IMG/VR virus record: IMGVR_UViG_3300028008_000009
Location: 1-64,000 of that record
Direction: 5' to 3' (one strand)
Origin: a virus
DNA: 64,000 bases
Shown: one piece after another, positions 52,109 to 59,867 of the stretch
Layout of the letters: each line of letters opens with the position of its first letter
Position numbering within the stretch: position 1 is the first letter of the stretch
Notes under the pieces: generated by a model
Seen by the model: the letters and a program-made list of their open reading frames with translations, nothing else
What the model was told of the DNA's origin: nothing
Database searches by the model: none
Program-made: the position numbers and the translations under genes

Positions 52109-55100
52109 CGCTACGCTCCCTTTCTAGATTTTGTAATTTTTTCATTTCAACTGCTAGTTGTGATTCTAACATTATTAATTCGTTTATATCAGCTTCGTTT
52201 GTTTCATGTGGATATATTGTAGAATACTGGTCTTGTTCTTCGTTGATCTGTTCAATTCTGTTAGTCAATGTTTCAATTGTTGCTTGTACAACAATTACGT
52301 TTTCTATAACTACTTCATCTTGTGTATCTGTAGCAGTTGATTTTTTGTCTTCTGCAACTATTGGAGTTAATGAAGTTGTGTCAGTTGTTTCCGTAGAATT
52401 ATTTTCTAATATTCTTTTTCCATCATTGTAATCTTTTAATTGTTGTGCTGGCAATTCATTGCCCATTGCAATTCTCATTGTGGTTGCTGCAACTTGATTC
52501 TCTGTCATTGGTACTCCAGGAACATACAATTCGTCAGCTATTAGAGTATCATTAGTAGAAAGAGAGGAGGTTGTTTCTTCTACAACTACAGTAGTTGTGG
52601 AAGAGGTTGTTTCTTGATTACTAAGTTGTTGTTCTTTTGTTGCTTTTCTTTCCCTTTCTAAATCTAATTGTGCCTTGCTTAGAGCGGTTGCAACTGATTC
52701 AATTGAGTGACTAGATCGATTGCCATTTCCATACACACTGTTTCCAGTATCTGGATGCGGCAGACTTGCCCACTCACGTGCAAAATCTAGCATAGCATCT
52801 CGTATAGTGACAGTTGTATCTCCTTGCAGGTATGCAGCAAGTTTGGGTCTTTTTGCATAACCATCGTTTCCAACAAGTAATAATTTTCCTAATATGTCTT
52901 GGTTTTCTTCTGTAAACTTATCAGTTAAACTTAGTCCACTATGTGGGAATATTTCTTGCATTGTGTCGGGTATAATTTGATATTTTCCAACTGCAAATAA
53001 TCTATCTACATTGTTTGGATTTTTTATTTTTTGAAGCTCAAAGATTTCTGCAAACGTCATATCTTTTAATGCTTTTCCATCTCTATTTGTATTATGAGTT
53101 GATCCAATTATTCTGTCGTTTATTGTTCCTCTATTACTGCTATTATAACTTCCTTCGCCTTTTCCTATAAAATCTAATAAACGATCTACAGCTGACCCAT
53201 CAACTGGTGCTGTAATATCTGGTGCATCAGAGTCTGTAGCCTCAGATGTTGTAAGCATACCCCAATTTTGTGTATTTTCTTTTTGCCCTTGGACATTACG
53301 CTGAAGTAACTCTTCTACTTGAGCAAGAGTTTCTTGCAATGGTTGTGCTTCTTTTCTTGTTGTTCTAAGTTCTTGTTCGGCTTCGTTGAGATCATTTTGT
53401 GCGTTTACGATATTTGAACCATCTTTATCTGGTTGCAGTTTTGCTTCTTCAAGTTTAGATCTAAGTCTTTCTACAGTAGATAGTTTTCCATCTAAATTTA
53501 AAGACGCTAGTTCAATTTTTACATCATTGCGTTGTCGCATAAGAACACGATTTTCATCTCGCAAATCATTTCGTCTTTGTTCTGAATCTGTTATTGCTTG
53601 ACGTCTTTGATCCTTTGTTGCATCCGCAGGTAAAAATGTAGTGCTTCCACCAATAATAGTTCCTGTGTCAAGTTTAATTGTTTCTAATGAATTTTCTTTT
53701 GAGTCGTCGTTAATATTGTTATCAAGTCCAAATATAGAAGTCCACACAGATGCAAATCCATCTACTGACGTTGCCATAATGTTCATTACTTCGCCTGTGG
53801 TTCCAAATCCTGGTGTGATTAAATTTTGTGCTTGAATAAAAGCCTTGCTCATTCCACCAACAATATCAATAGAATCATCAGCACCATCAACTTTACCAGC
53901 TACAGCATCAAGTCTTGCTCGGATATCTGCCATTGTTCCTTGAAACATCTCAGGCTCTAATAGCATTGCTTGAGCTCTAATTTTTGAAACTTCTAACATG
54001 TCTGGAGATAGTCCATCTAGGATAGGACCTTTTCTGATTAAATCTACCATCTGAGTCATAGCAAAAATAGTTTGTTCTTCTGTTTTTATTTCGTTTGTTT
54101 GGCCTAGTCTTGACATTTCGATAAACTTTTCTAACACACCAGGTCCAAGCATTTGCATTTTTTTGATTAATTCGCTGCTCATGTTATTAATAGGCGTATC
54201 ATCATACTGTATGTCGTTTGCCATATTTGCCATAACAGTAATTAGTTCTTTTCCTAATTCTTCTCCTAGCATTGGGCCAGCCAGCATCGCAAAAACATCA
54301 TTAAACCTTAAAATATTATCTTGGGCATCTTCGCCAAATTGGTCTCTATAAAAGTCTTGATTTTGCCTCATTGCTTGTTTGAAGTTAGCATTGTCACGTA
54401 TTAATGCTCTTGAGTCCATTAGTTCTTGCCTACGTCCGCCCAATGAATCTGCTAGAAATAAACCTACTTTGTTTCCTGTTTCAAAACTACGTACAACTTT
54501 ATTTTGTTCAATTTCGCTAAATTCATTTACTTCATTTAACTCATACAATTGTTTTAATTCATCAGCCATTGCCATTGACAATTGTTTTGGTGCATATCCA
54601 AACTGATTCATACGTTTAAACATTTCTGGATTTTCTAAAAAGTCTAACAACTTACCAGAGCCGTATTGCAATGAACTGCCTATGCCTGTTAATACGTTTG
54701 ATGTATTTTGCATTACTCCATTGTAATCAGCTAATGTCATTCCTAATTGCGCAGCAGTATCACGCAGAGTTGTGTAGTTGTCTTGATCAGACATTACTAA
54801 TCCCAAATCAATCATTGTTCTTAATTCTTTTTCTTGTTGAGATATTAATTTACTAAACACTGCTACTACACCGGCGCCGGCTGCTACACCACCTGTTAGC
54901 CAAGACGCACCTTTGGCAACTGCACTAATTTTTGGAAAGGAAGATGTTAATCCTGCTAATCCACCAGCACCGGCAGAAAGTGCTTCTGCTCCTGCGGCAG
55001 TTAATTCTGTAATTGCATCTAAACCAGACATGTCTCCGCGAACGCCGGCAAATCTGTCTGTATACTTTTTTGTTCTTCTTACACGTGCTGCATTAGCCGC

Positions 55101-55319
55101 CGAACTAGTTCTCAATTCGCTTGCAGTATCTGATATTGTTTTCTTTAATTTTTCTGCACCAGAAATACCATGTAATTCTTGAATTGCTATTGCCAGAGCT
55201 GTGGCTTTAACGGAATTTCTCGTTGACAAGGTAGCTAGTTTTCTAGCTGTTTCTTCACTTGCCCATGGATAATTTGCATATACTTGGTCAAGTTGTTGTT
55301 TTAAAAGTTCTATGTCCAT
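52101..55319 (-). CDS. tape-measure-like tail protein 2 with lysozyme-like domain, 1072 aa
   Basis: A 1072-residue tail protein. The N-terminal part is helical, with a Gly/Ala-rich hydrophobic segment (about 105-165, GAGGLAGLTSSFPKIS, then WLTGGVAAGAGVVAVF). Residues about 575-690 form a coiled coil. Residues about 710-860 look like a muralytic domain: DFIGKGEGSYNSSNRG supplies a Glu near the start and FAVGKYQIIPDTM matches the G-x-YQ-(F/I)-IP-x-T signature of phage lysozyme/transglycosylase tail domains. This would locally open peptidoglycan during infection. AAGAGA precedes the ATG; late promoter at 55377. Confidence 0.75.
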   Translation of the reverse strand: MDIELLKQQLDQVYANYPWASEETARKLATLSTRNSVKATALAIAIQELHGISGAEKLKKTISDTASELRTSSAANAARVRRTKKYTDRFAGVRGDMSGLDAITELTAAGAEALSAGAGGLAGLTSSFPKISAVAKGASWLTGGVAAGAGVVAVFSKLISQQEKELRTMIDLGLVMSDQDNYTTLRDTAAQLGMTLADYNGVMQNTSNVLTGIGSSLQYGSGKLLDFLENPEMFKRMNQFGYAPKQLSMAMADELKQLYELNEVNEFSEIEQNKVVRSFETGNKVGLFLADSLGGRRQELMDSRALIRDNANFKQAMRQNQDFYRDQFGEDAQDNILRFNDVFAMLAGPMLGEELGKELITVMANMANDIQYDDTPINNMSSELIKKMQMLGPGVLEKFIEMSRLGQTNEIKTEEQTIFAMTQMVDLIRKGPILDGLSPDMLEVSKIRAQAMLLEPEMFQGTMADIRARLDAVAGKVDGADDSIDIVGGMSKAFIQAQNLITPGFGTTGEVMNIMATSVDGFASVWTSIFGLDNNINDDSKENSLETIKLDTGTIIGGSTTFLPADATKDQRRQAITDSEQRRNDLRDENRVLMRQRNDVKIELASLNLDGKLSTVERLRSKLEEAKLQPDKDGSNIVNAQNDLNEAEQELRTTRKEAQPLQETLAQVEELLQRNVQGQKENTQNWGMLTTSEATDSDAPDITAPVDGSAVDRLLDFIGKGEGSYNSSNRGTINDRIIGSTHNTNRDGKALKDMTFAEIFELQKIKNPNNVDRLFAVGKYQIIPDTMQEIFPHSGLSLTDKFTEENQDILGKLLLVGNDGYAKRPKLAAYLQGDTTVTIRDAMLDFAREWASLPHPDTGNSVYGNGNRSSHSIESVATALSKAQLDLERERKATKEQQLSNQETTSSTTTVVVEETTSSLSTNDTLIADELYVPGVPMTENQVAATTMRIAMGNELPAQQLKDYNDGKRILENNSTETTDTTSLTPIVAEDKKSTATDTQDEVVIENVIVVQATIETLTNRIEQINEEQDQYSTIYPHETNEADINELIMLESQLAVEMKKLQNLERERSDG

Positions 55320-55350
55320 TGCTTCTCTTAATTAACTGGTGTTTTAATCA

Positions 55351-55359
55351 GATAAATAC
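55351..55359 (+). promoter_or_regulatory. late promoter of gp26-like gene (plus strand)
   Basis: GATAAATAC on the plus strand, 37 bases before the ATG at 55396. It forms a near-palindrome with the opposing minus-strand promoter. Confidence 0.8.
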
Positions 55360-55376
55360 TATTGTACTGTACTACA

Positions 55377-55385
55377 GTATTTATG
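55377..55385 (-). promoter_or_regulatory. late promoter of the 1072-aa tail gene (minus strand)
   Basis: Minus strand CATAAATAC, 58 bases before the start at 55319. It lies downstream of the plus promoter, so the two transcripts initially cross and overlap. Confidence 0.8.
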
Positions 55386-55395
55386 GAGATTAAAT

Positions 55396-56226
55396 ATGAC
55401 GAATCCACTTATACAGGCATATAGGAAGCCTGCTTTGTATGTTTCTTTGCCAAGTGGCGGGAATTATTATAAAGAAAAGCCTAAACTCAGCGTTGATGGT
55501 GAATTAGCTATCTATAGCATGACTGCTAGAGATGAACTAATTTCAAAAACACCTGATGCATTGTTCAATGGAGAAGCAACATTTAGTTTAATTAAAAGTT
55601 GTGCACCTGACATTGCTGATGCACATGATATGCCAGTTAATGACCTTATGGTTGTATTAATTGCTATACGCATGGCCAGTCATGGTGATACTATCAGTGT
55701 TGACATTAAATGTCCAAAGTGTTCGCACCTAAACCAACTTGGTATTAGCACTGCCGGATTGTTGTCTACTGTTGAAGAAAACAAAAGTTCTGACCATATT
55801 ATATTAGATAATGACTTTAAAGTTAACTGTAAACCTTATAGTTTAGCAGACCGTACGCTGTTGCAAATACAACGTATTAAACAAGCTAAATTAATCGAAG
55901 GACTTAACAACGAAGATTTATCTGATGAAGAACGTCAGATTAGATTTGGTGAGACTTTTATTGAGATTGCTGACATTACTGTTACTCTTATTGCAAATGC
56001 AATTACACAAGTAAGTCCACCAGAAGGTGAAAAAGTAGCTGATCATAATATGATATTGGAATGGTTAAAGAGCATTACCAAAGATGATTATGACAAGATC
56101 AAGAACTGTGTAGAAGATTTAAGTGAAAATAATATTGACACTAAATTTGATGCAAGTTGTCAAGCATGTGAACATACTTGGAAAACAACAATAGATCTAG
56201 ACATTGCAAATTTTTTCGTGGGTTGA
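55396..56226 (+). CDS. 26: gp26-like baseplate hub / tail assembly protein
   Basis: This 276-residue protein resembles the T4 gp26 baseplate family: LPSGGNYYKEKPKLSVDGEL (about 18-37), YSMTARDELISKTPDALFNG (40-59) and IAIRMASHGDTI (89-100). Two CxxC pairs (C106-x2-C109 and C255-x2-C258) probably bind one zinc. GGAGA precedes the ATG. The last codons run over AAATTTTTTC just before the stop; the next reading frame lies in the -1 register and lacks a good start, so part of the product is probably extended by frameshifting. Confidence 0.82.
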   Translation: MTNPLIQAYRKPALYVSLPSGGNYYKEKPKLSVDGELAIYSMTARDELISKTPDALFNGEATFSLIKSCAPDIADAHDMPVNDLMVVLIAIRMASHGDTISVDIKCPKCSHLNQLGISTAGLLSTVEENKSSDHIILDNDFKVNCKPYSLADRTLLQIQRIKQAKLIEGLNNEDLSDEERQIRFGETFIEIADITVTLIANAITQVSPPEGEKVADHNMILEWLKSITKDDYDKIKNCVEDLSENNIDTKFDASCQACEHTWKTTIDLDIANFFVG

Positions 56227-56465
56227 TAGCATCTCGACAACCCGCTGAAATAGATGAAATATTAAAACGTTACAACAAAGATCTTGAACAAACTGAAGCC
56301 GGCTATTTAGACTTAGTTATTAAATCGGGAGGCTTGGTAAGTTATGAACAAATACTGGCAATGCCACTTGATGTATTGTCCATGTTTGTTGAGCGTTTGA
56401 ATAAACATAGAGAAGAACAAAATCAGGCCGCTGCAGCAGCGTCAAAGCCTAAGGGCAGAAGATAA
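56178..56465 (+). CDS. -1 frame extension after gp26-like gene (gp51-like candidate)
   Basis: The -1 frame relative to the gp26-like gene is open to 56465 and encodes about 80 residues of clearly protein-like sequence after the overlap (RQPAEIDEILKRYNKDLEQ, YLDLVIKSGGLVSYEQIL, Ala-rich basic tail). Only TTG codons (56178, 56223) are available as starts and neither has a Shine-Dalgarno. The register, a slippery heptamer at 56208-56217 and a stem-loop right after it suggest expression as a gp26 fusion. From memory, marine T4-like phages carry a similar small gene here, sometimes called gp51 (hub assembly); that name is tentative. Confidence 0.65.
   Translation: MENNNRSRHCKFFRGLIASRQPAEIDEILKRYNKDLEQTEAGYLDLVIKSGGLVSYEQILAMPLDVLSMFVERLNKHREEQNQAAAAASKPKGRR
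56208..56245 (+). promoter_or_regulatory. predicted -1 programmed frameshift signal
   Basis: In the gp26 frame the codons are GCA AAT TTT TTC GTG GGT TGA. Both A-AAT-TTT (56208-56214) and T-TTT-TTC (56211-56217) fit X-XXY-YYZ. An 8-bp stem (56218-56225 with 56238-56245, one G-U) with a 12-nt loop follows at once. Confidence 0.6.
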
Positions 56466-56915
56466 TTACTGATCTAACATTATAGATTTGTAATACTCTG
56501 CAGGCCAGCTATCATAATAAGATGTTCTATGCAATGATGCTCTACGTCTAAGCAACTCAGCTCTTATTTGAATTAAAATCACATTAGATATATTTTGAAC
56601 AAAATGCCCAGAAGTTTTTGTACTTTGTAAGTACATTAAATCTGGGTTAAGTTCTGACATGGTGACTAAATCAATAGTATCTAAATCTACTTCATCACCA
56701 AAGTAACATACACCTACCATTTTTACTCTAGGATCAAACTCAAGCATAGCATCAGGATTAGGACCACTGCAATCTATAAACTGTAGTTTATCTTGAACTC
56801 TGGCAGTCTTTGCATATGGACAAGTAGGATATCCATCTTCCTTGTTTACTTCTAATTGGTTTATCATCCAATCAGTAAAGTCTTGTTTAAATTGCTCAAA
56901 GTGTTTATTAGTCAT
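56466..56915 (-). CDS. hypothetical protein, 149 aa
   Basis: A 149-residue protein starting TNKHFEQFKQDFTDWMINQL, with DGYPTCPYAKTARVQDKLQF (about 27-46) and a later DCSGP, so three Cys in the N-terminal half. The middle is alpha/beta (VKMVGVCYFGDEVDLDTIDL). It converges with the gp26 unit: the two stop codons are adjacent. Two perfect hairpins lie just upstream of its start, and no clear Shine-Dalgarno is present. I do not recognise the family. Confidence 0.72.
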   Translation of the reverse strand: MTNKHFEQFKQDFTDWMINQLEVNKEDGYPTCPYAKTARVQDKLQFIDCSGPNPDAMLEFDPRVKMVGVCYFGDEVDLDTIDLVTMSELNPDLMYLQSTKTSGHFVQNISNVILIQIRAELLRRRASLHRTSYYDSWPAEYYKSIMLDQ

Positions 56916-56950
56916 AACTGTCCATTATCTATTATTAAGTTTAGTATATC

Positions 56951-56993
56951 GATGTCTTACGACATCATCATTATCACAAAGCTAACGCTTTGT
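56951..56993. repeat. two perfect hairpins upstream of the 149-aa gene
   Basis: GATGTC/GACATC with a 4-nt loop (56951-56966; GTAA, a GNRA tetraloop, if transcribed from the minus strand) and ACAAAGC/GCTTTGT with a 4-nt loop (56976-56993). No T-run follows either on the minus strand. Confidence 0.7.
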
Positions 56994-57095
56994 TCAATGT
57001 ATGTTTTTAAGAGTTAATATTAGTATCTATAAACAATAAGAACTTATTAACTACTATGTTATTTATATTAGCTTATTTCCTTGATTTTTTATTCA

Positions 57096-57403
57096 CACTT
57101 AGCTTGTTACAGCCAAGTGCAAAATACTCATTTCCCGTCAAGAATACCCACTCGTTATAGTAAAACCTTTTTAGCACAAGGTAGTGGCGGTTATGCGATA
57201 CCACTTTACATACTGCTTATTAACGCAGAAACACTCTAAGCCATAACGACGACTTTCGAGCTATCCGTAAGTTCCAATTGTCAGGAGAGCTTACTCATTT
57301 CGGTTTGTCAAACCATGCATTGACTAAGGCGCACCAGTTCCAGACACTTATGTATCTTCAAGGTGAGTCGAGCGTATCCCGACCAATCTGAGCCATGTGA
57401 GCC
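57096..57403. ncRNA. candidate structured non-coding RNA
   Basis: Within the 518-bp gene-free gap 56916-57433 this stretch has no usable reading frame on either strand and looks more G+C-rich than its AT-rich surroundings. It carries several hairpins: 57096-57119 (9 bp, 6-nt loop), GTAGTGG/CCAC-TT-TAC (57181-57208), CTGC/GCAG (57213-57228), and GTAAGTTCC/GGAGAGCTTAC (57267-57294). A longer pairing brings GACT...CACC near 57328 to GGTG...AGTC near 57362. I could not fit it to tRNA, tmRNA, RNase P, 6S or group I intron. Strand is unknown; the flanking genes are on minus. Confidence 0.45.
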
Positions 57404-57436
57404 TGTGTTAGAAATGTGTTAGTTATGTGTTAGTTA
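57404..57436. repeat. three 11-bp tandem repeats
   Basis: TGTGTTAG plus AAA, TTA and TTA in three consecutive units; the last overlaps the stop codon of the nuclease gene. They mark the boundary between the nuclease gene and the non-coding block. Confidence 0.8.
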
Positions 57437-57979
57437 TCTAGGGTCTATGTTAGCGCCATTGATAGCAAATTTTTCTAGTGTTTCTAGGTTGTCTTTGTTG
57501 TTTGCAAAATCTTCCCAGAATGTAATTGTCCAGGAGCCGTATTGCTGTGAGCCATAAGTAACCCTTCGGGCAGTGAATAGGAATCTATCCAAGTTCGAAG
57601 GAAATGCCAAGTAAATGCCTTTGCGATTAAACTTCATAAACAGTATGTCTAAGTCGTTTTCATCGTGTGCGTCTAATGTTTGTTCTAGCCATTGTTCTAG
57701 TAGTGGTATTGGTTTTTCTTGTATTAAATGATGAAAAGGGAAATCTGCATAGTTCTTACACTCGCAGTTGAAATAGTTCCAATGATCGGGTGGAATGATG
57801 TCCCCTTTAAATGCCTTGATTTGATTTTCCGTAAGTGTACTCTTACGTATGGCGTTCATGCCTCCGACAAACGCACCACTGTGTGGAACACGTTCAAAGT
57901 TGTCGTCGTATATTTTGGAAAGAATGTTACAAACTTCTCGTTCGAATCCTTTACCTTTTGTTTTGCTTTTGCTCGCCAA
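57434..57979 (-). CDS. PD-(D/E)xK endonuclease, Holliday-junction-resolvase-like
   Basis: A 181-residue protein with the order KGKGFEREV (E13 or E15), HSGAF, FKGDII (D60), and FNCECKNYADF (E73, K75): the E...D...ExK core of the PD-(D/E)xK nuclease superfamily as in archaeal Hjc-type resolvases. The start is TTG at 57979 with only a weak purine-rich site upstream, so an alternative start is possible. It lies downstream of gp46/gp47, consistent with a role in recombination or DNA processing. The specific substrate is inferred. Confidence 0.72.
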   Translation of the reverse strand: MASKSKTKGKGFEREVCNILSKIYDDNFERVPHSGAFVGGMNAIRKSTLTENQIKAFKGDIIPPDHWNYFNCECKNYADFPFHHLIQEKPIPLLEQWLEQTLDAHDENDLDILFMKFNRKGIYLAFPSNLDRFLFTARRVTYGSQQYGSWTITFWEDFANNKDNLETLEKFAINGANIDPR

Positions 57980-58097
57980 TTTTTATTTCTTTTTTTAGTC
58001 TTTGTAGGATATCGTATCCTACCTTTTTATCGTCAATGTAATGATTATCTTTTTCAGGCCAAAAATCTATTTGTCTGATATCAGGATAATCATGCAT
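57951..58097 (-). CDS. small overlapping ORF, 48 aa
   Basis: This frame starts at ATG 58097 inside the last codons of gp46 and ends with TAA at 57951, 29 bases into the nuclease gene. It reads MHDYPDIRQIDFWPEKDNHY and then a basic helical tail rich in Lys/Glu. It fills the only gap between two genes of the operon, and its position gives translational coupling on both sides. No Shine-Dalgarno is obvious. Plausible real gene; function unknown. Confidence 0.5.
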   Translation of the reverse strand: MHDYPDIRQIDFWPEKDNHYIDDKKVGYDILQRLKKEIKIGEQKQNKR

Positions 58098-59865
58098 CGA
58101 CTACGTCGAGTTCGACATTAAATGTAGTGAAGCCATTTTCTTTAGTAACTTGTAATACATTATCAACTCTGCCTACTAGTTCATCTCTATGACTAATAAG
58201 CAAAATGTTTTTATGTCGTTCTCGTTCCATTTTCTTTAATACACCTAATGCACTTTCAACACCAATTGTATCCATTCCGCTGTCAACTAATTCGTCAATA
58301 CAAATTAAGTTAATAGGATGATTCATACTTTCGAATACATCACGGAAGCTCCAACTGAGTCCAAGTATAAGTCTATTACGCTCACCACGTGATAAGTTGT
58401 CAAAATCCAAATCTTGTCCTAACTGTGTAATAGTTACAGTTAAATCGCTTTGGAATTGTACTTCATGTGGTAAACCTAATCTTGTGATATAATACTCTAG
58501 TCGAGTATTTAAGAATTGTAAGTTTTGTTCAATAATTTTCTTACGTACAAAACTATCCTTGTTTGTAAGTAGCTTCAGCAAAAAGTCCTGATGCTCTTTC
58601 AATTCTGTAATTCTATTTACCTCATCCCAATTAACTTCCTGCAAACCAGTATCTTTTAATGCGGTTATTTGTTCGTTGTAGGGATTTACCTCTTGTTTGA
58701 TACGTACTAGGTCAGTTTCAGCAGTGCTGAGTTTACCTTGATGTTCGTATGCTTCTTTGATACTATTATAATGCATTGTGGGTGCTTTGTCAAGTGGTCC
58801 TAGTTCATTTAATGCAGTATTATATTCATCTATCTTAGCATTATAATCATCTATATGCTCCTGACTTTCTGTAACTGCTTCTGTTTTTTGTGTTACAAGT
58901 TCTTCATGTTTTTCATCATGTATTTCTTGTCCACACGCATAACATTTGTGTTCTAGTGTATTATTAAGGTCCTTTTGTGCTTTGTCTAAGCGTTTTTGCT
59001 CTCTATCTTTAGTGCTGGTTAGTCTTGCTATTTCGGCAGTTAAAGTATCTATTTGTTGCTTCTTACTAGTGAATTCTTCGTAGTCTGCGTGTGCTTTTAG
59101 TTCAACATCAACATCAATATGTTGCAAGTTTAACAGGTCTGTTTCCAGTTCTTGTATGTCTTTATCACGCTTTGACTCCCATACTGTTTGCCTACGTTCC
59201 AAGTCTGATATACTTTTACCAATACGTTCGTTTGCTTCTTCTGTGCCGCGAATACGATATGTCTCTTCTGTTATTTTGTCTTTGCTTAATTTAGTAAGTT
59301 CTTTAAGTATCTCAGCCTTTTCACTAAGTTTAGTAATACCCAATAGCTGTTCAATCATATCACGTTGATCGTTAGCTCGCATACTCAAGAAAGGTTCAGT
59401 GTATGTGTTTAGTGCAACAATGTGTTTAAACATTGTATGACTCATGCCAACCACACGTTCAATTACACGTTGACTTTCACGGCCTTCGCCCTGCATCTCA
59501 TCAGTAATCTCTCCGTCACCGCCAGCTCCATTAACAAGGAACTTAAAAATATTAGGCTTGCGTCCACGTTCAATTCGATAATCAATTCCATTCATTTCAA
59601 AGTCAACAGTAACCAACATACCTTTGTTGTTTGTTTTGTTAACTAGATTATCTTTTTTAATGTTGTATAATGCATTGCCGTATAGACCAAAACTTAATGC
59701 GTTTATGATAGTAGTTTTACCTGTACCATTACGTGAACCATCTCCACCTAAGTCCATGTTGTTACCTAACACAAGTGTTAGTCCTGAATTATCAAAGTGG
59801 ACAGCCTGTGTGACATTGCCCACACTCATAAAATTACGTACGGTGATATTTTTAATTCTTAGCAT
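58090..59865 (-). CDS. 46: gp46, recombination nuclease ATPase subunit (SbcC/Rad50-like)
   Basis: This 591-residue protein is the SMC-like ATPase partner of the gp47 nuclease, which resects DNA ends for recombination-dependent replication and aids host DNA breakdown. Walker A is GDGSRNGTGKTT (41-52). The coiled coil spans about 180-440 with the zinc hook C308-Y-A-C311 at its apex. The ABC signature LSRGERNRL and Walker B LICIDELVD lie in the C-terminal 120 residues. T4 gp46 has 560 residues. It starts two bases after gp47 ends. Confidence 0.95.
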   Translation of the reverse strand: MLRIKNITVRNFMSVGNVTQAVHFDNSGLTLVLGNNMDLGGDGSRNGTGKTTIINALSFGLYGNALYNIKKDNLVNKTNNKGMLVTVDFEMNGIDYRIERGRKPNIFKFLVNGAGGDGEITDEMQGEGRESQRVIERVVGMSHTMFKHIVALNTYTEPFLSMRANDQRDMIEQLLGITKLSEKAEILKELTKLSKDKITEETYRIRGTEEANERIGKSISDLERRQTVWESKRDKDIQELETDLLNLQHIDVDVELKAHADYEEFTSKKQQIDTLTAEIARLTSTKDREQKRLDKAQKDLNNTLEHKCYACGQEIHDEKHEELVTQKTEAVTESQEHIDDYNAKIDEYNTALNELGPLDKAPTMHYNSIKEAYEHQGKLSTAETDLVRIKQEVNPYNEQITALKDTGLQEVNWDEVNRITELKEHQDFLLKLLTNKDSFVRKKIIEQNLQFLNTRLEYYITRLGLPHEVQFQSDLTVTITQLGQDLDFDNLSRGERNRLILGLSWSFRDVFESMNHPINLICIDELVDSGMDTIGVESALGVLKKMERERHKNILLISHRDELVGRVDNVLQVTKENGFTTFNVELDVVDA

Positions 59866-59867
59866 GT

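Noticed and set aside
57096-57433. tRNA or tmRNA in the gene-free block
   Set aside because: No cloverleaf with a T-arm GTTCRA and matching acceptor stem could be built, and no tag-peptide frame with an Ala-Ala stop was found on the minus strand.
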